Below are positions 30,521 through 39,156 of a stretch of DNA of 39,156 bases, one piece after another. The notes beneath the pieces are model-generated. The model was not told where the DNA came from and searched no databases. It saw only the letters and a list, made by a program, of their open reading frames with translations. The DNA is from Nanobdellati archaeon (lineage in GTDB: Archaea > EX4484-52 > WAPT01), in NCBI GenBank assembly GCA_015520605.1, contig WAPT01000019.1, forward strand, positions 1-39,156, in the 5' to 3' direction. Made by a program: the position numbers and the translations under genes. Each line of letters opens with the position of its first letter. Position 1 is the first letter of the stretch.

Positions 30521-31183
30521 ATGTTTCTGAAAGGAAAGAAGCTCAATATAGTGATCATGGGCGGTGGGAAGCTGGGAGAGCATGTGGCCAAGGTCATGGA
30601 ATCCAGAGGGCACAAAGTGAATGTTATAGAAAAGAATGAAGAAAAAGCCAAGTCCCTCTCAACAAAAATAAGCGGAGTCGTGATAAACGGAGATGGTACC
30701 GACATTCTCGTGCTGAAGGAGGCGGGAATAACAAAGGCTGACGTTTTTCTCGCTCTCAGCGGGGATGACAAGGCAAACCTTATGGCCTGCGAGATTGCAA
30801 AGAGTTTTAACATCCCCAAGATAGTTGCAGTGGTTAATCAACCGGGTAACGAGGAGCTCTTCGTGAAGCTGGGTATAGGTAACATAGTGCCTGTCACGCA
30901 GCAGGTCGCCAATGCCGTTGAGAACATCATAATGAGTGATGGAAGCAGGATAATAGGTGAAATCGCCAACGGTGCCGTGAAGATAGCGGAGCTGGTCGTG
31001 AGTGAGAACTCAAAGTATGTCGGAAAAAGGTGGAGCGACATAAAGGACTTTTTTCTTGCAGGGGTGTGGAGAAACGGGACATACATTTTTCCCCATAATC
31101 ACCTGAAAATCGAGGCCGGAGATGTACTTCTTGTCGTTGCCAGAACGAAGGACATGGAAAAAATAGCCAGCAGGTTGGGATGA
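30521..31183 (+). CDS. trkA: Trk potassium uptake system protein TrkA (RCK domain)
   Basis: LNIVIMGGGKLGEHVAKVMESRGHKVNVIEKNEEKAKSL NAD-binding and TrkA-C region; ATG at 30521, ~28 bp from TATA-like ACTTTATATTG, consistent with a leaderless transcript. Confidence 0.94.
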   Translation: MFLKGKKLNIVIMGGGKLGEHVAKVMESRGHKVNVIEKNEEKAKSLSTKISGVVINGDGTDILVLKEAGITKADVFLALSGDDKANLMACEIAKSFNIPKIVAVVNQPGNEELFVKLGIGNIVPVTQQVANAVENIIMSDGSRIIGEIANGAVKIAELVVSENSKYVGKRWSDIKDFFLAGVWRNGTYIFPHNHLKIEAGDVLLVVARTKDMEKIASRLG

Positions 31184-31186
31184 GTT

Positions 31187-32551
31187 ATGAAAAATGTCCT
31201 CGTCTATCTCGGAATGTTACTTCAGCTTGTATCTGTGTTCCCGCTTATCCCGGGAGTATTTGCATTGATACATGGTGAGTTCGGCTATGCATTTTACACA
31301 GTATCACTTCTCTATATATTTCTGGGGGTGATTCTCGAGAAGTACTTCGGAAAGGGCGGTTACGAGGATCTCTCATTTTCCGACGCATTAAAACTTACTG
31401 CACTATCGTTCATAATTATACCTGTTATCGGGGCAATACCTTATCACATCATGACGAATATGAGTATTACAGATGCCATGTTTGAAAGCATCTCTGGTTT
31501 TACGACCACAGGCCTAACGGTGATTAATGACCCTTCAACCCTTCCGAAATCTCTTCTCTTGTGGAGAAGCATGACACAGTGGATGGGTGGAATAGGTATA
31601 GTCATAGTTTTTTTGGGGATAATAAGGGAGGTCTCGACCTCCACCCTCAATATTTTCTCAGCGCAAAACATAGAGAAAAAACTGGGATATGATATCTTAT
31701 CGCTATCGAGAAGGATTTTCCACCTCTATATTTTACTCACAACTTTTGGCGTGGTGCTCTTTTTCCTCTCATCCAGAAACATTTTTCTCGCGGTCAACTA
31801 CGCGTTAACTTCCATCTCCACGGGAGGGTTTCAGCCCGTAAAGAGCTTTCCTACAGACCCTCCAATGCTTCTCTCAGCGATAGTGATGATGCTTGCGGGC
31901 AGCATCAGCTTCCTCCTGCTGGAGGATGTATTCAGGGGAAAAATAAGAAAGGCTATCACCTCTCCCCAGATTATATGGATGTCGGTATTTCTCTCCACTC
32001 TCGCAGCCTATACTTTTTTGAAAACGAAAAACATCATTCTCTCAACCTTTCAGATCGTTTCGGCTCTAACAACAACAGGATACCAAACAGCTAACTTCTC
32101 AGCAATTCCTGAGGTGGTGTTTTTCGTTTTTATCATCGCAATGATAATCGGAGGGAACACAAATTCCACCGCAGGCGGTATAAAAACGGAGAGGGCGGGG
32201 CTTGTGTTCTCCTGCATAAGATGGAGCGTTAAAAGAGCGAGCCTTCCGAGAAGAGCCATAATCCCTGTGAGGTTTGGAAGAAGGATCGTGGAGGATGAGG
32301 AGCTCAAACTTGCGCTTATCTTCATCACAACCTACCTCGCTTTCGGTACGCTTGCCTCATTCGTTATATCTCTCGATAATGTACCTTTCAGACATGCGCT
32401 TTTTCAGTCCTTCTCCGCCATAGGAACCGTGGGGCTGAGCAGCGAGAGTATAGCCGGCTATGGTTTGTTATCCAAACTAACACTTATGGTACTCATGCTT
32501 TTTGGAAGGCTGGAGATATTCCCACTGCTTGTTTTGATGGTTAAAGACTGA
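31187..32551 (+). CDS. trkH: Trk potassium uptake system membrane protein TrkH
   Basis: SISGFTTTGLTVI selectivity-type loops, WRSMTQWMGGIGIVIVFLGI, TSISTGGFQPV, GGNTNSTAGGIKTER; downstream of trkA. Confidence 0.96.
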   Translation: MKNVLVYLGMLLQLVSVFPLIPGVFALIHGEFGYAFYTVSLLYIFLGVILEKYFGKGGYEDLSFSDALKLTALSFIIIPVIGAIPYHIMTNMSITDAMFESISGFTTTGLTVINDPSTLPKSLLLWRSMTQWMGGIGIVIVFLGIIREVSTSTLNIFSAQNIEKKLGYDILSLSRRIFHLYILLTTFGVVLFFLSSRNIFLAVNYALTSISTGGFQPVKSFPTDPPMLLSAIVMMLAGSISFLLLEDVFRGKIRKAITSPQIIWMSVFLSTLAAYTFLKTKNIILSTFQIVSALTTTGYQTANFSAIPEVVFFVFIIAMIIGGNTNSTAGGIKTERAGLVFSCIRWSVKRASLPRRAIIPVRFGRRIVEDEELKLALIFITTYLAFGTLASFVISLDNVPFRHALFQSFSAIGTVGLSSESIAGYGLLSKLTLMVLMLFGRLEIFPLLVLMVKD

Positions 32552-32566
32552 GGGGGTGATTATTGT

Positions 32567-34069
32567 ATGAAGCTGCGAATCAAACCGCTTGATTTGAACG
32601 CGAGGTATTCAATTGCTGTGGTGAACGCCAAGGATGCCTACAGACTGGGGGTTCATGCGGGAGATAGAATCGCCATAAAGTACGGAAACGAGGTGAAATA
32701 TGCGATTGTGGACACAACCTCAACACTGGTTGGTGAGGGCGAACTTGGCATAACGAGGGATATGTTGGAGTGCGGGGTAGATGAAAACCGCATAGTTGAG
32801 GTTGAGCCTGTGGCAAAACCACGGGCAGTTGAGCTCATAAAAAAGAAACTCTCTGGAGAGGAAGAGCTGAGCGAAGCGGAGATTAAAGAGATAATGCGGG
32901 ACATAGCGAATGACATGTTATCTGATGTCGAGGTGGCGGCATATATCTCAGCGGTCTATACCCACGATTACAGTGAGAACGAACTCCTCGCTGTCATAAA
33001 GGAGATGGTATCTGCAGGACTGACAGTCGAATGGAGCGCAAAGCACGTTGCGGATAAGCACAGCATAGGAGGTGTGCCCGGAAACAGGGTCTCGCCCATA
33101 GTGGTGTCTGTGGTTGCGGCATCGGGAATATTAATACCCAAAACATCTTCAAGAGCGATAACCTCCCCGGCCGGAACAGCCGACACGATGGAAGTTGTGT
33201 GTGATGTGAGCTTCAGCATAGATGAAATAAAAAAGATCGTGAAGAGAACCAAGGGCTGCCTTGTGTGGGGCGGTGCCCTTGACCTTGCCCCCATAGATGA
33301 TAAACTGATAAGGATAGAGAGACCTCTCTCGCTCGATCCGAAGGGACAGGTGCTGGCATCCGTGCTCTCCAAGAAGAAGGCAATAGGCGCAAAGCAGGTG
33401 GTCATAGATATACCTGTGGGGAACGAGGCCAAGGTGAGGAGCATGGACAGCGCAATAACGCTTGCAAGGAGATTCAAGAGAGTGGGCAGGAAACTTGGGA
33501 TGGATGTTGAGTGCACCATAACGAGGGGTGAGGAGCCCATAGGAAGGGGTGTCGGGCCGGTGCTTGAGATGCTGGACATAATGAGAATTCTCAACAATGA
33601 TGTATCCGAGCTTCACGATCTGAAAATGAAAGCCGTGATGCTCGCCGGAACCTTGCTTAAAATGTGCGGTAAGGGGGATGAACGTGTAGCGCTGAAGATT
33701 ATAGAGAGTGGAAAAGCGCTGAAAAAATTTGCCGAAATAGTTGAGGCGCAGAACGGAACCATAAACATCGATCTTGAGAGCATGGTCGGAGACAAAACGT
33801 ACGATTTTGTGGCAGAGCAAGATGGTGTGGTGCTCGACATAAGCATAAGGAGTATAGCTTCGATAGCAAGAATCGCAGGCGCTCCTGCTGATAAAGGTGC
33901 CGGTGTCTACATGTTCGTTAAGAAAGGTGAGGAGATTAAGAAAGGGCAGCGGCTCTTCAGGATCCATGCGGAAAGTGCCGTGAAGTTGAGGAATGCTGTA
34001 CGCTATGCAAAGGAGAGCATGCCTGTGCTGGTGGGGAGGAGAGAGGATCTGTTGCTCAGAAAGATATAA
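32567..34069 (+). CDS. AMP phosphorylase (archaeal thymidine phosphorylase family)
   Basis: KHSIGGVPGNRVSPIVVSVVAASGILIPKTSSRAITSPAGTADTMEV signature; ~500 aa with N-terminal extension typical of archaeal AMP phosphorylase. Confidence 0.93.
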   Translation: MKLRIKPLDLNARYSIAVVNAKDAYRLGVHAGDRIAIKYGNEVKYAIVDTTSTLVGEGELGITRDMLECGVDENRIVEVEPVAKPRAVELIKKKLSGEEELSEAEIKEIMRDIANDMLSDVEVAAYISAVYTHDYSENELLAVIKEMVSAGLTVEWSAKHVADKHSIGGVPGNRVSPIVVSVVAASGILIPKTSSRAITSPAGTADTMEVVCDVSFSIDEIKKIVKRTKGCLVWGGALDLAPIDDKLIRIERPLSLDPKGQVLASVLSKKKAIGAKQVVIDIPVGNEAKVRSMDSAITLARRFKRVGRKLGMDVECTITRGEEPIGRGVGPVLEMLDIMRILNNDVSELHDLKMKAVMLAGTLLKMCGKGDERVALKIIESGKALKKFAEIVEAQNGTINIDLESMVGDKTYDFVAEQDGVVLDISIRSIASIARIAGAPADKGAGVYMFVKKGEEIKKGQRLFRIHAESAVKLRNAVRYAKESMPVLVGRREDLLLRKI

Positions 34070-34082
34070 CAACCTTGACTCT

Positions 34083-35297
34083 TTACTCCACTATTCTTTC
34101 CTCTCCTATGAGATTCAGAACCTCATGTATCACGTCCTTTGCATGGATCCTGGAAAGAAGACCGCAGTGACAATCTCTCTCCCCGAACCTGAAACAGTTA
34201 TCGGCCCTCACACCCTCGCCGTGAATAAGGAGTGGAACATCATCACCGCTATGGTCCATTAAACTGCACGGAGTGGAATGGTCGCCCGTCACCACAATAA
34301 CACCGTCCACACCATAAATTTTGCTGAGAGCTTTATCAAACCTCTCTATGAACTCCTTTTTGCCGATGGCATCTCCGTCATGTCCGAACAGGTCGGTGGC
34401 TTTAACATGGAGAAATATAAAGTCATAGTTTTTGAGAGCATTCTTTGCTGCAAGAATCTTTGCATCTACATCGGTGTTCTTCGTGCCGGAGGCACCCCTC
34501 ACATTCAAGACATCCATTCCGAAATATCGCGCAACACCCTTGTAAAGTCCAGCACCCGCTATGCAGCAGGCCTTCAGATCATACCTCTCTCTGAAACTCT
34601 CAGCACTTCTGTACTCTCCAGCCCCCCTTACCAGAAGGTAGTTTGCGGGAGGCAGGCCTTTCTTTTCCCTCTCCCTGTTCACATCATGAGTTGAGAGGAT
34701 CCCGGCAGCTTTATCGATATATTTCTGCAGGAGTTTTGCGGTTTTTACGGCATCGGGGTTTCTGGTTTTGGGCTTTATTTTTAGTGGTTTTCTGCCGGTT
34801 TTGTGGGGATCATTTCCCTCAATCTCACTGCTTAGCCCCGAGCCCCTAATTATCAGTGCCGCCCTGTGTTCCACCCCGGCTTTAAGGATGAACTGCACAC
34901 CATCGATCTCCATCGTCAGATCTTTCTCAAATACGCTTACATCTTCTATTCTCCCAGCTCTCCTGTCCATAATTTTACCGTCCTTAATTGTGGCAAAGTT
35001 CACCCTCAGCGCGATATCACCTTTTTCGAGCTTCGCACCGATTCCCAGGGCTTCAAGCACACCCCTCCCCGGGTAGAACTCGCGGAACGGGTGGTAACCG
35101 AAAAGCTCGAAATGCGCCGGACCGGATTCAACGACAATTCCGGGATCTATCGGCACGTGAAAACCACAAATACCTTCCCTTGCAAGGTAATCCATAAAAG
35201 GTGTTGATGCGGCCTCCAGCGGCGTCTCCCCGTAAAGCTCTTTACACGGCCTGTCTCCGAGCCCGTCAAGAACGATGAAAATTATTCTGAAAGTCAT
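34083..35297 (-). CDS. apgM: 2,3-bisphosphoglycerate-independent phosphoglycerate mutase, archaeal type
   Basis: MTFRIIFIVLDGLGDRPCKELYGETPLEAASTPFMDYLA; HVKATDLFGHDGDAIGKKEFIERFD; TGDHSTPCSLMDHSGD. ATG at 35297 (or 35306) preferred over ORF-track 35339. Confidence 0.94.
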   Translation of the reverse strand: MTFRIIFIVLDGLGDRPCKELYGETPLEAASTPFMDYLAREGICGFHVPIDPGIVVESGPAHFELFGYHPFREFYPGRGVLEALGIGAKLEKGDIALRVNFATIKDGKIMDRRAGRIEDVSVFEKDLTMEIDGVQFILKAGVEHRAALIIRGSGLSSEIEGNDPHKTGRKPLKIKPKTRNPDAVKTAKLLQKYIDKAAGILSTHDVNREREKKGLPPANYLLVRGAGEYRSAESFRERYDLKACCIAGAGLYKGVARYFGMDVLNVRGASGTKNTDVDAKILAAKNALKNYDFIFLHVKATDLFGHDGDAIGKKEFIERFDKALSKIYGVDGVIVVTGDHSTPCSLMDHSGDDVPLLIHGEGVRADNCFRFGERDCHCGLLSRIHAKDVIHEVLNLIGEERIVE

Positions 35298-35406
35298 AAT
35301 AATCATGATGACTTTAAGGAAATATAAAAGTTTATCCAAAGAACAAAAGACTGATTGTGTGTTTCAAGAATAAAATATGTTATATTTCCATAACTCATTT
35401 AAGACT

Positions 35407-35721
35407 TCACTTATAACATCCCGGCGATGTTCCGTGGAGTATCTCCTTACAGGTCACATCTCCACAGGTAACTCCACTACACTGGTCTCCACATGGATCG
35501 TCGGGTCCTGTGATATCCTGTATGTATGTGTTGTCGGGATGTTGCAAACAATAACTTACTATACATGATGCACATGTTGCGGGGTCTCCAACAGCACTCG
35601 TACTTTCTCCAAACCTCGTGGATGATCGTCCGAAGAGCGCCATAACCACCATAGCCACAGCTATTACGACCACAATGGTTATAATAAGCGTCACTGGCAT
35701 TGAGAGGCCCTTCTTTTTCAT
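35407..35721 (-). CDS. Small Cys-rich type IV pilin-like secreted protein
   Basis: MKKKGLSMPVTLIITIVVVIAVAMVVMALFG class III-type signal, then a short domain with 8 cysteines (CASC, CGDQC, GVTCGDVTC). Confidence 0.65.
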   Translation of the reverse strand: MKKKGLSMPVTLIITIVVVIAVAMVVMALFGRSSTRFGESTSAVGDPATCASCIVSYCLQHPDNTYIQDITGPDDPCGDQCSGVTCGDVTCKEILHGTSPGCYK

Positions 35722-35789
35722 GGGTATTCTTTTTGTCCTAGATTATATATAAAAATTTCGTTGTGAAAAGCGTATGTTATGTTTTTCTA

Positions 35790-35866
35790 GGGGCCGTAGT
35801 GTAGCTTGGTTATCACTCCGGCCCGGGGCGCCGGCAACCCCGGTTCAAATCCGGGCGGCCCCACCA
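35790..35866 (+). tRNA. tRNA-Pro (GGG), 3' CCA encoded
   Basis: Acceptor GGGGCCG/CGGCCCC, anticodon stem CCGGC/GCCGG with loop CCGGGGC (anticodon GGG 35825-35827), T arm CCCGG-TTCAAAT-CCGGG, discriminator A + CCA. Confidence 0.96.
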
Positions 35867-35900
35867 ATGTTTAGCACATTGCAACGTGGTTGGGCAGAAC

Positions 35901-36137
35901 TCATAATCGTTCATGTACTTTTATATTCTCGCTCCTCCACCTTTCCATGTGTCCTTTTTCATCCACAACCAGAATCTCCACGCCATCGTTGTTTATCATG
36001 AGCTTGCAGGTGATCTTTTCATTCCTGATTTTTACCGCACCCGCTATTGGGTGTGGGAGAAGGATTTTGTGCTTCACGATGTCGTAATTCTCATCGAAAC
36101 AGTTCGCCTCTATCAAAAGAGCCCTTCTCCTCACCAT
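35901..36137 (-). CDS. Small conserved-looking hypothetical protein
   Basis: 78 aa soluble-looking ORF (MVRRRALLIEANCFDENYDIVKHKILLPHPIAGAVKIRNEKITCKL..) in an intergenic slot; no family recognised. Confidence 0.5.
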   Translation of the reverse strand: MVRRRALLIEANCFDENYDIVKHKILLPHPIAGAVKIRNEKITCKLMINNDGVEILVVDEKGHMERWRSENIKVHERL

Positions 36138-36232
36138 TCCAACCCACCTATTTAATCACATATTAATGATAACATTTTAATATCGAGGAAAATTTAAAAA
36201 CATTACTCTTGTATCCTCACAAACACCATGTT

Positions 36233-38353
36233 CTATATTTCCACAGAAGTCAATCTTTCACCCCTCATCATATTTTCTATTGTTCCCACGCGGAAGAGAA
36301 AACCGCGAATGTTCTCTTTTTTCTTTATTTTTGCCAAATTCTGCAGGAATCGGTTGAGATTCTTCCTGTCCGCAACGAGCACAAACCCCACTTCACCCGC
36401 CTTGTTTAGAAGTTCGCGAACAGAATCTTCATCCGTATCCAACAATAAGAAAATCTTTTTGCTGTCCTTCTCAACAACGATTATTTTTGTGGAGGACTCC
36501 GCGACACACCACCCCCTACCTCTCATTTTTTTAATAAACCTTTCAAACACATCAATGCTTGTTATGTCTTCAGTTTCATCATCTCTAACAAAAATTCTCA
36601 ATGCAGGAATCCAATTCTCCCTTATGAAGTAAATGTGAGCATTCTGACCGTTGAGGATTATCTCTTCAAAGTCCACCACTCCCTCCTCTACCAGATCTCT
36701 CATCAGTCTTTTGAAGGTGGTGCCCGACATCCCCATGTTTTTGTAAAGGTCCGATGCCTTTGCAGCTTCAAATCTGGCCAGTTTCTTCAGCATGACTATC
36801 TGTCTTGTGTTGAATTTTTCCTTTAACTTTTCCACAATCTCCGCGGAGGAGTATGTGTGTTCGCCTTCTTTTTCTTTTGTCACCTTCTTGTCTTTTTCTT
36901 TCATTTTATCCACTTTCGATGCATCATCTGTTTCAGACTCAGAGGTAAGCAAAAACCCTCCGCCTTCCATGAAATCCCTTAAATCACCATCTCTCACTTT
37001 TCCCTTCTCTATTTCCACCTTAGGAAACCTCATGTAGAAGGGTTTGGTAAACTCGATTTTCCTGCAGAAAACAAGACCTTCACCCACTTTCAGTCTCCTC
37101 AGAAAGTCTTTCTCCTCCTCTCCCACGAGGTTGAGCATGCAGGCAGCATCATCAACATCACTTGCGTGTTTCGTCTCAAGTCCGAGGTTCATGTATAGCT
37201 GCGTTGAAGTGTTCCCTAAAGCGGTATAGGACATGAGAGATGGGTGCTGATCCGTATAGATTATTCCCACACCCAGCTCCCTGATTTCCCTGAAAATGAC
37301 ATCCGTAACAGTTTCCGTGCCTAGTTTTTTGGTTTTCTCCCTGTTCAGGATGTGATGTGCTTCCTCCACAACAATGACAGCGTTCAGCTCTTCCTTTTTA
37401 CTGTTCACAAGCAGCCAGTCCCTCAGCCACTGCAGCATGACTTCTATGAAAAACGTTCTGTCGTTGGAGGAAAGCGCATCAAGTTCTAACACCGTCACGC
37501 ACGGCTGGAAAAAAAGCTCAGCGGGGTTAACGCTTCTCTTGGGGTTAAAAGCCTCGCCTATCTCTCTGTAGCAGAGTGAGTCAAGAGCTCTTTTAGCCGT
37601 TGCGGCCCAGTTCCTCTCTCTGGCGGACGTAAAAGCATCCTCGTTCGCATAAATCCACGCTCTTATGTCCTTCAACCTTATTTCTTTGTGGGGACTCATA
37701 GACTCTATTTCATCGAGAGCTCTCAGAACAATATACCTTCCACCTCCCATCATCCAGTAAGCATGGTCGAAGATCTCTGCAAATTCTTTACTCCATTGGG
37801 AAAACGGGACGTTTTCTGGAGGCATCACGGGGTTAAAGTAGAAAGGCGACACATTTCTTCCTACGGTATAGATGCGCATTTTCTCCCTGACTTCGTGGAG
37901 CTGGAGAAGATCCCTGTAATTCCTTTTGGAGAAGTCGAAGATCACCACGGGCACATTTTTCTTCGCAAGCTCCAGAACCAGGTGCTGTACTAGAGTGGTC
38001 TTCCCGTAACCTGTAGAGCCAAAGATACCTATGTGGTGGAGAAGCACATCCATTGGCAGGAGAAATGACGACAGCTTTATGCCTCCGTAGAGGACGTCTC
38101 CCACATAAATGTCTCCTGCTTCAGCAACCTCCTTCGGGGGAGGCTCAAAAATAACGAGGTCTTTTTCAGGCATGAGGGAAAGCATTGCAGCTTTTATAGC
38201 ATCCACGAGGTCTTCCAGAAAGCTTCGGGTTTTCTCATCTCCCGAAAGATAGAGAACCTCAAGCTCCACAACCTTATCCCTACCCAAAACGGGTGCGAGC
38301 TTCTTGACCTCTCTTAAAAATGTTGTCGCTGTGCCCACCACCTCACTCACCAA
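36233..38353 (-). CDS. HerA/FtsK-superfamily ATPase with C-terminal wHTH and uncharacterised domain
   Basis: Walker A GIFGSTGYGKTTLVQHLV, Walker B AVIVVEEAHHILNREKTKKLG, RELGVGIIYTDQHPSLMSYTALGN; wHTH RFEAAKASDLYKNMGMSGTTFKRLMRDLVEEGVV; additional ~120-aa C-terminal region. Confidence 0.88.
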   Translation of the reverse strand: MVSEVVGTATTFLREVKKLAPVLGRDKVVELEVLYLSGDEKTRSFLEDLVDAIKAAMLSLMPEKDLVIFEPPPKEVAEAGDIYVGDVLYGGIKLSSFLLPMDVLLHHIGIFGSTGYGKTTLVQHLVLELAKKNVPVVIFDFSKRNYRDLLQLHEVREKMRIYTVGRNVSPFYFNPVMPPENVPFSQWSKEFAEIFDHAYWMMGGGRYIVLRALDEIESMSPHKEIRLKDIRAWIYANEDAFTSARERNWAATAKRALDSLCYREIGEAFNPKRSVNPAELFFQPCVTVLELDALSSNDRTFFIEVMLQWLRDWLLVNSKKEELNAVIVVEEAHHILNREKTKKLGTETVTDVIFREIRELGVGIIYTDQHPSLMSYTALGNTSTQLYMNLGLETKHASDVDDAACMLNLVGEEEKDFLRRLKVGEGLVFCRKIEFTKPFYMRFPKVEIEKGKVRDGDLRDFMEGGGFLLTSESETDDASKVDKMKEKDKKVTKEKEGEHTYSSAEIVEKLKEKFNTRQIVMLKKLARFEAAKASDLYKNMGMSGTTFKRLMRDLVEEGVVDFEEIILNGQNAHIYFIRENWIPALRIFVRDDETEDITSIDVFERFIKKMRGRGWCVAESSTKIIVVEKDSKKIFLLLDTDEDSVRELLNKAGEVGFVLVADRKNLNRFLQNLAKIKKKENIRGFLFRVGTIENMMRGERLTSVEI

Positions 38354-38894
38354 CGAGTATCTTGTTTATCTTTGAAATTATCGCATACTGCTCCTCCAGC
38401 ACGTTAACTTCATTTGTTATGGTTGTCGTATCTCTCCAGTAGCTCACCTCCTCCCTTCTCAGCTGAGATTTCAAAGCAGAAATATCGGCCATAACATCTC
38501 TTATGTCTTCGGGCTTTGTCATTTTTGCCATCAGTCTTTCTTTCTCCGCTATCTCGGCCTTTATGTCCTCAACGATCTGCTCGTGAATTCTTTTCCTACT
38601 CTCCAGCGCATCTCTCAGATCCTTTATCCTTTTCTCCAAAAACTTGCATCTTTCTCGTATTGTTCCGACAACTTCTTCTACTTTGAGCTTTAATTCGTCA
38701 ATGTCTTCTGTCGTTTCAGCCTCCAGTCTTGTCGGGTGTACGTGCACGTCCCTCCTGACCACTACCTTTTCTTCTGCTTGTTCTCTTTCCCTCCACACGT
38801 TTGCAGGGGAAAAAAGAGTATCTTCCTCTTTGAACATTTCCCTGTAGATCTTTTCTGACTTGTGTTTCTCTGTGCGATAGTACCGCTCCTCCAC
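38343..38894 (-). CDS. Coiled-coil partner protein of the HerA-like ATPase
   Basis: 183 aa, GTG start, strongly helical/charged; 11-bp overlap with the downstream ATPase gene, same strand. Confidence 0.7.
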   Translation of the reverse strand: MEERYYRTEKHKSEKIYREMFKEEDTLFSPANVWREREQAEEKVVVRRDVHVHPTRLEAETTEDIDELKLKVEEVVGTIRERCKFLEKRIKDLRDALESRKRIHEQIVEDIKAEIAEKERLMAKMTKPEDIRDVMADISALKSQLRREEVSYWRDTTTITNEVNVLEEQYAIISKINKILVGE

Positions 38895-38979
38895 ACCACC
38901 ACCTGTCTCAGCTGTCCCAGCTTACGGTAATTTGGTGAAAGAACGTTTAAAAATCTGAGGGAAAATGAGAGTAGGCATA

Positions 38980-39132
38980 TCAACAGAGAAAAGCCAGATA
39001 ATGCGGGATAATCCTGTGTTCCGGGACATGGGGATCCATAATGTAGTTGTACTTATCGACTTGTTCTGTCTCAATCGAATCGATTATCTCTACTTTCTGG
39101 CTTTCCTCTCGCTCCCGATGCCCGTCTGCCAT
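38980..39132 (-). CDS. Possible short ORF at window edge (50 aa or C-terminal part of a longer gene)
   Basis: Minus-strand reading MADGHREREESQKVEIIDSIETEQVDKYNYIMDPHVPEHRIIPHYLAFLC*; polar and charged, frame stays open to the window edge. Confidence 0.3.
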   Translation of the reverse strand: MADGHREREESQKVEIIDSIETEQVDKYNYIMDPHVPEHRIIPHYLAFLC

Positions 39133-39156
39133 GGTGCAGCGGGCGGGAGGCGAACA

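Noticed and set aside
33149-34072. 307-aa minus-strand ORF
   Set aside because: Antisense to AMP phosphorylase; His/Tyr-rich shadow translation without domain signal.
36233-38894. Canonical HerA-NurA end-resection operon
   Set aside because: The partner is a coiled-coil protein with no NurA-like nuclease motif visible, and Mre11/Rad50 are absent from the window.

Overview
The window reads as a gene-dense archaeal chromosome segment, probably euryarchaeal. From left to right it carries: a recombination/replication cluster (radA, RPA-like SSB, CDC48-type AAA ATPase, radB); a PyrE-like phosphoribosyltransferase homologue; topoisomerase IA; serS; a coiled-coil/HTH protein next to a phased short-repeat array; tyrS; rtcA; a large membrane-anchored subtilisin-like protease; an AbrB-PhoU regulator; a complete A-type ATP synthase operon (H-I-K-E-C-F-A-B-D); a small HTH regulator; an AT-rich feoA-feoB segment; a KaiC-like ATPase with its partner; trkA-trkH; AMP phosphorylase; archaeal phosphoglycerate mutase; a Cys-rich pilin-like protein; tRNA-Pro(GGG); and a HerA/FtsK-type ATPase with a coiled-coil partner. 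The best candidates for something undescribed are (i) two 75-bp direct repeats, each containing helically phased TTCGACA boxes at 11-bp spacing, lying between two convergent genes beside a coiled-coil/HTH gene, and (ii) the HerA-like ATPase/coiled-coil gene pair with a wHTH and an uncharacterised C-terminal domain. Other notable items are a degenerate PRPP loop in the PyrE-like protein, exact DNA identity tracts between the two AAA modules of the CDC48 gene, and C33 in the tRNA. All family calls come from motif recognition by eye; no database search was run.
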